Shown here: positions 61,221 through 64,000 of the stretch, piece after piece
How the letters are laid out: each line of letters starts with the position of its first letter
How positions within the stretch are numbered: the first letter of the stretch is position 1
Assembly (NCBI RefSeq): GCF_000829905.1
Contig: NZ_CDPP01000003.1
Location: forward strand, 248,001-312,000
Reading direction: 5' to 3'
DNA: 64,000 bases
Origin: Beduini massiliensis
GTDB taxonomy: Bacteria > Bacillota_I > Bacilli_A > Erysipelotrichales > Coprobacillaceae
Translations under genes and position numbers: made by a program
Notes under the pieces: model-generated
The model's input: only the letters and a program-made list of their open reading frames with translations
Told to the model about the DNA's origin: nothing
The model's database searches: none

Positions 61221-61799
61221 ATGAATAAAAACGAAAGCAAATATTTTAACACTGCTATTTTAATGGATGAAGCACTTATAAGTTTACTTTATCAAAAAAA
61301 TATTGAATACATTACAATTAAGGAGATTTGTGAAAAGGCGGGTGTAAATAGATCCACTTTTTACCTTCATTATGAAACTATAAATGATTTATTGAACGAA
61401 ACTTTAGAATATATTAACAATAAATTTATAAATCATTTTAAAAGTATCCATTCTATTCCAATTGAAAATATTGACTTTATTCTAATAGAATCATTGGATT
61501 TTATTAAAGAAGACTATTTAGAGCCGTATTTATCCTTTATTCAAGAGAATAAAATTATATTTAAGGCATCTTTTAGCAATTCAATCGAGATGAAAATACA
61601 AGAAAAATATAGAAGTTTAGAAAAATACTTATTAAATCCTATATTGAAAAGATATGATGTTCCAGAAAATAAAAGAAAGTATATAAATAGTTTCTACATA
61701 CAAGGAATAATAGGAATTGTAAAGCAATGGATTGAACATGAGTGTGAAGATGATATAAAGGATATTATTGACATCATCATTCAGTGTGTTAAAAAATAA
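61221..61799 (+). CDS. TetR-family transcription regulator
   Basis: 192-aa regulator. The helix-turn-helix is in ITIKEICEKAGVNRSTFYLHYETINDLL (about 33-60), with a helical ligand domain behind. ATG 61221 is chosen; GTG 61215 is possible (AAAGGTG upstream). It lies 22 bases after the interrupted membrane protein, so both probably share a transcript that the regulator controls. Confidence 0.9.
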   Translation: MNKNESKYFNTAILMDEALISLLYQKNIEYITIKEICEKAGVNRSTFYLHYETINDLLNETLEYINNKFINHFKSIHSIPIENIDFILIESLDFIKEDYLEPYLSFIQENKIIFKASFSNSIEMKIQEKYRSLEKYLLNPILKRYDVPENKRKYINSFYIQGIIGIVKQWIEHECEDDIKDIIDIIIQCVKK

Positions 61800-61828
61800 C
61801 GTAATATATTTATGTTATTTTTTTATAT
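61795..61828 (+). terminator. Terminator of the TetR gene
   Basis: AAATAAC / GTTATTT hairpin followed by T5-A-T, overlapping the stop codon. Confidence 0.68.
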
Positions 61829-61941
61829 AAAAATGAGTCTGATTTTATCAGTATTCAATAATAAAAAAGATTTACTAAAAGAAGATTCAAATTATAAAAA
61901 TAGAATGATCGTATTGTGTATGGTATGAATACTTAAAATAA

Positions 61942-61977
61942 AAAAACTTATGAACTTTTTACAGTCCATAAGTTATT
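61942..61977 (-). terminator. Terminator of tRNA operon copy 2
   Basis: Minus-strand AACTTATGGACTG / AGTTCATAAGTT-type hairpin followed by TTTTTTA. Its sequence differs from the copy 1 terminator, so it lies outside the duplication. Confidence 0.78.
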
Positions 61978-61984
61978 TCTTAAT

Positions 61985-62058
61985 TGGAGCGGGTGATGGG
62001 AATCGAACCCACGTAGTCAGCTTGGAAGGCTGAAGTTCTACCATTGAACTACACCCGC
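61985..62058 (-). tRNA. tRNA-Gly (UCC), copy 2
   Basis: Identical to the gene at 47913-47986; anticodon loop CTTCCAA, CCA encoded. Confidence 0.97.
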
Positions 62059-62066
62059 ATCTCATA

Positions 62067-62155
62067 TGGTGCCCAGGGCCGGAGTCGAACCGGCACGGAT
62101 TTTAAGGTCCGCAGGATTTTAAGTCCTGTGCGTCTACCAATTTCGCCACCTGGGC
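62067..62155 (-). tRNA. tRNA-Leu (UAA), copy 2
   Basis: Identical to 47995-48083; long variable arm, anticodon UAA, CCA encoded. Confidence 0.97.
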
Positions 62156-62173
62156 GTTCTTTTTTATATGAAA

Positions 62174-62249
62174 TGGTGACCCGCAGGCGACTCGAACGCC
62201 TGACCCTCTGATTAAAAGTCAGATGCTCTACCGACTGAGCTAGCGGGTC
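62174..62249 (-). tRNA. tRNA-Lys (UUU), copy 2
   Basis: Identical to 48102-48177; anticodon UUU, CCA encoded. Confidence 0.97.
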
Positions 62250-62259
62250 AAATTTATAT

Positions 62260-62335
62260 TGGCTGGGCCACCTGGATTCGAACCAGGGGAATGACAGAGT
62301 CAAAGTCTGTTGCCTTACCGCTTGGCTATGGCCCA
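62260..62335 (-). tRNA. tRNA-Gln (UUG), copy 2
   Basis: Identical to 48188-48263; anticodon UUG, CCA encoded. Confidence 0.97.
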
Positions 62336-62344
62336 ATAAAAAAA

Positions 62345-62428
62345 TGGTGGGGAGGGACGGATTCGAACCATCGAACCTAAAGGAACTGAGTTACAGTCAG
62401 CCGCGTTTGGCCACTTCGCTACCTCCCC
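62345..62428 (-). tRNA. tRNA-Tyr (GUA), copy 2
   Basis: Identical to 48273-48356; long variable arm, anticodon GUA, CCA encoded. Confidence 0.97.
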
Positions 62429-62436
62429 AAGAAATA

Positions 62437-62512
<76 letters not shown>

Positions 62513-62519
62513 AAAAAAA

Positions 62520-62595
62520 TGGTGGAGGTTAACGGGCTCGAACCGCTGACCCTCTGCTTGTAAGGCAGATGCTCTCCCAACTGAGCTAAACCTCC
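62520..62595 (-). tRNA. tRNA-Val (UAC), copy 2
   Basis: Identical to 48448-48523; anticodon UAC, CCA encoded. First gene of the operon. Confidence 0.97.
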
Positions 62596-62613
62596 AATTT
62601 CTAGTGCCCATTT

Positions 62614-62642
62614 ATAATACCATAGCTTTTTTTATACGTCAA
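62614..62642 (-). promoter_or_regulatory. Promoter of tRNA operon copy 2
   Basis: TTGACG-N17-TATTAT on the minus strand, identical to copy 1. Sequence identity stops one base upstream of the -35, so any upstream element differs between the copies. Confidence 0.82.
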
Positions 62643-62691
62643 TAATATTTTGCTAATTTTTAGTAGCAAATGATAAGTTTTTTTATAAAAT

Positions 62692-62726
62692 GAAAAGCGA
62701 TCTTATCAACAGACAGACCGCTTCAA
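62692..62726 (-). terminator. Terminator of pgi
   Basis: Minus-strand GAAGCGGTCT / AGATCGCTTTTC hairpin with one mismatch, about 15 bases past the pgi stop. Confidence 0.6.
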
Positions 62727-62738
62727 CTTTTAAATAAA

Positions 62739-64000
62739 TTATGCCCCAGGTTTTCCTAATAATTTAAACATGTTCTTTTTATAAACTTCTACACCTGGCT
62801 GATTGAATGGATTTACTCCTAATAAATAAACGGATAAAGCACATGCTTTTTCAAAGAAGTAAACCATATATCCGAATGAATAAGGTGTCATTTCATCAAG
62901 CGTTACTAAGATGTTTGGTACATTTCCTGTATTAGAATGAGCATCAATAGTTCCTTCAGCTGCTTTTTTATTTACATAATCCACTGATTTTCCTGCTAAA
63001 TAATTTAAGTTATCTAAATTATCTGCATCTTCAGGAATAGTAATGTCAGAAATTGGTTTTGTTACTTGTAATACAGTTTCAAATAATACTTTTGATCCTT
63101 CTTGGATAAATTGTCCTAATGAATGTAAGTCTGTTGAGAAGGTTGCAGAAGTAGGCAGTACCCCTTTGTTTTCTTTTCCTTCTGATTCACCGAATAATTG
63201 TTTCCACCATTCAGCAAGCATTGCATATTGCAGCTCATAAGTGACGAACATTTCTGCTGGGTATCCTTGGTTGTTCAGCATTTGTCTGGCAACACCGTAT
63301 TTATAGCAGTCATTTGTCGCTAAATCAGGATTGTTGTAATCTTCTCTCGCTTTTGCTGCTCCTTCTAACATAGCTTCAATATCAATACCGGCAACAGCGA
63401 TTGGGAATAGACCAACGGCAGTTAAAACAGAATAACGTCCACCGATATCATCTGGGATTGTATAAGTTTCATAGCCTTCATTATCAGCTAATGTTTTTAA
63501 AGCGCCTTTTTCTTTATCTGTTGTTGCGATGATACGTGTTTTTGCTTCTTCTTTTCCGTATCTCTTTTCTGCTAACTCTTTAAAAATTCTAAAAGCAATA
63601 GAAGTTTCAGTGGTTGTACCAGATTTTGAGATACAGTTGATAGCGAATTCTTTATCTTTAATAAATTCGACAACTTGAGCAATATAATTTGATGAGAATG
63701 TATTTCCAACATAAATAATTTTTACTTTATTTGTTGGATAGATTCCATTTAATGCTTCAATTGCAGCTCTTGCACCTAAATAAGAACCACCGATTCCGCA
63801 AACTAATAAGACATCTACTTTTTCAATGATTTCTTTACTTTTTGCTTTAATTCTTGCTACTTCGTCTTTATCATAATTCACTGGCCAGTCTAACCAGCCT
63901 AAGAAATCATTTCCTTTACCGGTTTTTTCATGAATCATGGTGTGTAGTTCTTTTACTTTATCACTGTATGATAAAATATCTTGATCTAACTTCGCATTTT
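62739..64000 (-). CDS. pgi: Glucose-6-phosphate isomerase, 5' end cut by the window
   Basis: Interconverts glucose-6-P and fructose-6-P in glycolysis. The frame is open to the window edge (the visible part starts [17 protein letters not shown]), so ATG 63938 is internal and about 25-30 residues are missing. Marks: [20 protein letters not shown], the PGI signature region [38 protein letters not shown], and [10 protein letters not shown]. The SIS-domain fold and size match Bacillus Pgi (about 450 aa). Codon use is of the highly expressed type. Confidence 0.96.
   Translation of the reverse strand, partial: NAKLDQDILSYSDKVKELHTMIHEKTGKGNDFLGWLDWPVNYDKDEVARIKAKSKEIIEKVDVLLVCGIGGSYLGARAAIEALNGIYPTNKVKIIYVGNTFSSNYIAQVVEFIKDKEFAINCISKSGTTTETSIAFRIFKELAEKRYGKEEAKTRIIATTDKEKGALKTLADNEGYETYTIPDDIGGRYSVLTAVGLFPIAVAGIDIEAMLEGAAKAREDYNNPDLATNDCYKYGVARQMLNNQGYPAEMFVTYELQYAMLAEWWKQLFGESEGKENKGVLPTSATFSTDLHSLGQFIQEGSKVLFETVLQVTKPISDITIPEDADNLDNLNYLAGKSVDYVNKKAAEGTIDAHSNTGNVPNILVTLDEMTPYSFGYMVYFFEKACALSVYLLGVNPFNQPGVEVYKKNMFKLLGKPGA

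Overview
The window comes from a low-GC Gram-positive bacterium (Bacillota). It carries classic Firmicute blocks: smc-ftsY-ylxM-ffh, sufCDSUB, PrsA lipoproteins with HIT and YhaM, and DUF1848. It also has anaerobe markers: a single-chain pyruvate:ferredoxin oxidoreductase and FeoAB. Ribosome-binding sites are strong, and U-tract terminators follow most transcription units. The very short SMC (977 aa), the gene mix and small sporulation-type proteins (two YjcZ-like peptides, a YunB homologue) fit an anaerobic, probably spore-forming, Erysipelotrichia-like gut bacterium. The taxon is inferred and was not tested by a search.

Layout. 1-6977: 3' part of a sensor kinase, then smc, ftsY, ylxM and ffh. 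7306-8408: a small AT-rich islet with a secreted protein and a membrane protein, of unknown function. 8543-18352: mainly metabolic singletons (sulfatase, histidine phosphatase, AI-2E family permease, HAD phosphatase, citrate synthase, flavin reductase, EamA exporter, dUTPase, beta-hydroxyacid dehydrogenase, PAP2 phosphatase). 18675-26689: nifJ, a C45-type hydrolase with an AraC regulator, and feoAB. 26884-31828: two glycosyltransferases, a YbhN-type membrane protein and yhaM; the second glycosyltransferase is fused to a complete RecX. 31906-36222: HIT, two PrsA-like lipoproteins, two tiny YjcZ-like genes, a MarR regulator and a second AI-2E permease. 36575-46506: sufCDSUB, 5-formyl-THF cyclo-ligase, a lipid-linked sugar flippase, YunB, a YutH/CotS-like protein and an RNA methyltransferase. 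46565-62643: an EAL protein, a seven-gene tRNA operon, about 13.4 kb of accessory genes, and a second identical copy of the tRNA operon. 62739-64000: pgi, running off the right edge.

The accessory stretch between the tRNA copies holds the most regulatory detail. A NiCo (czcD) riboswitch with a terminator platform sits in front of a cation-diffusion-facilitator exporter. A MATE exporter has an attenuator-like leader. A TetR regulator follows a small membrane protein broken at an A7 tract. There is also a frameshifted phosphotransferase, a diguanylate cyclase and an unrecognised three-gene membrane/zinc-ribbon cassette.

No CRISPR array, prophage or intact insertion sequence was seen. The best candidates for something undescribed are the glycosyltransferase-RecX fusion, the perfect 660-bp tRNA-operon duplication bracketing the accessory block, the MATE leader, the possible -1 frameshift gene and the two unknown small operons.
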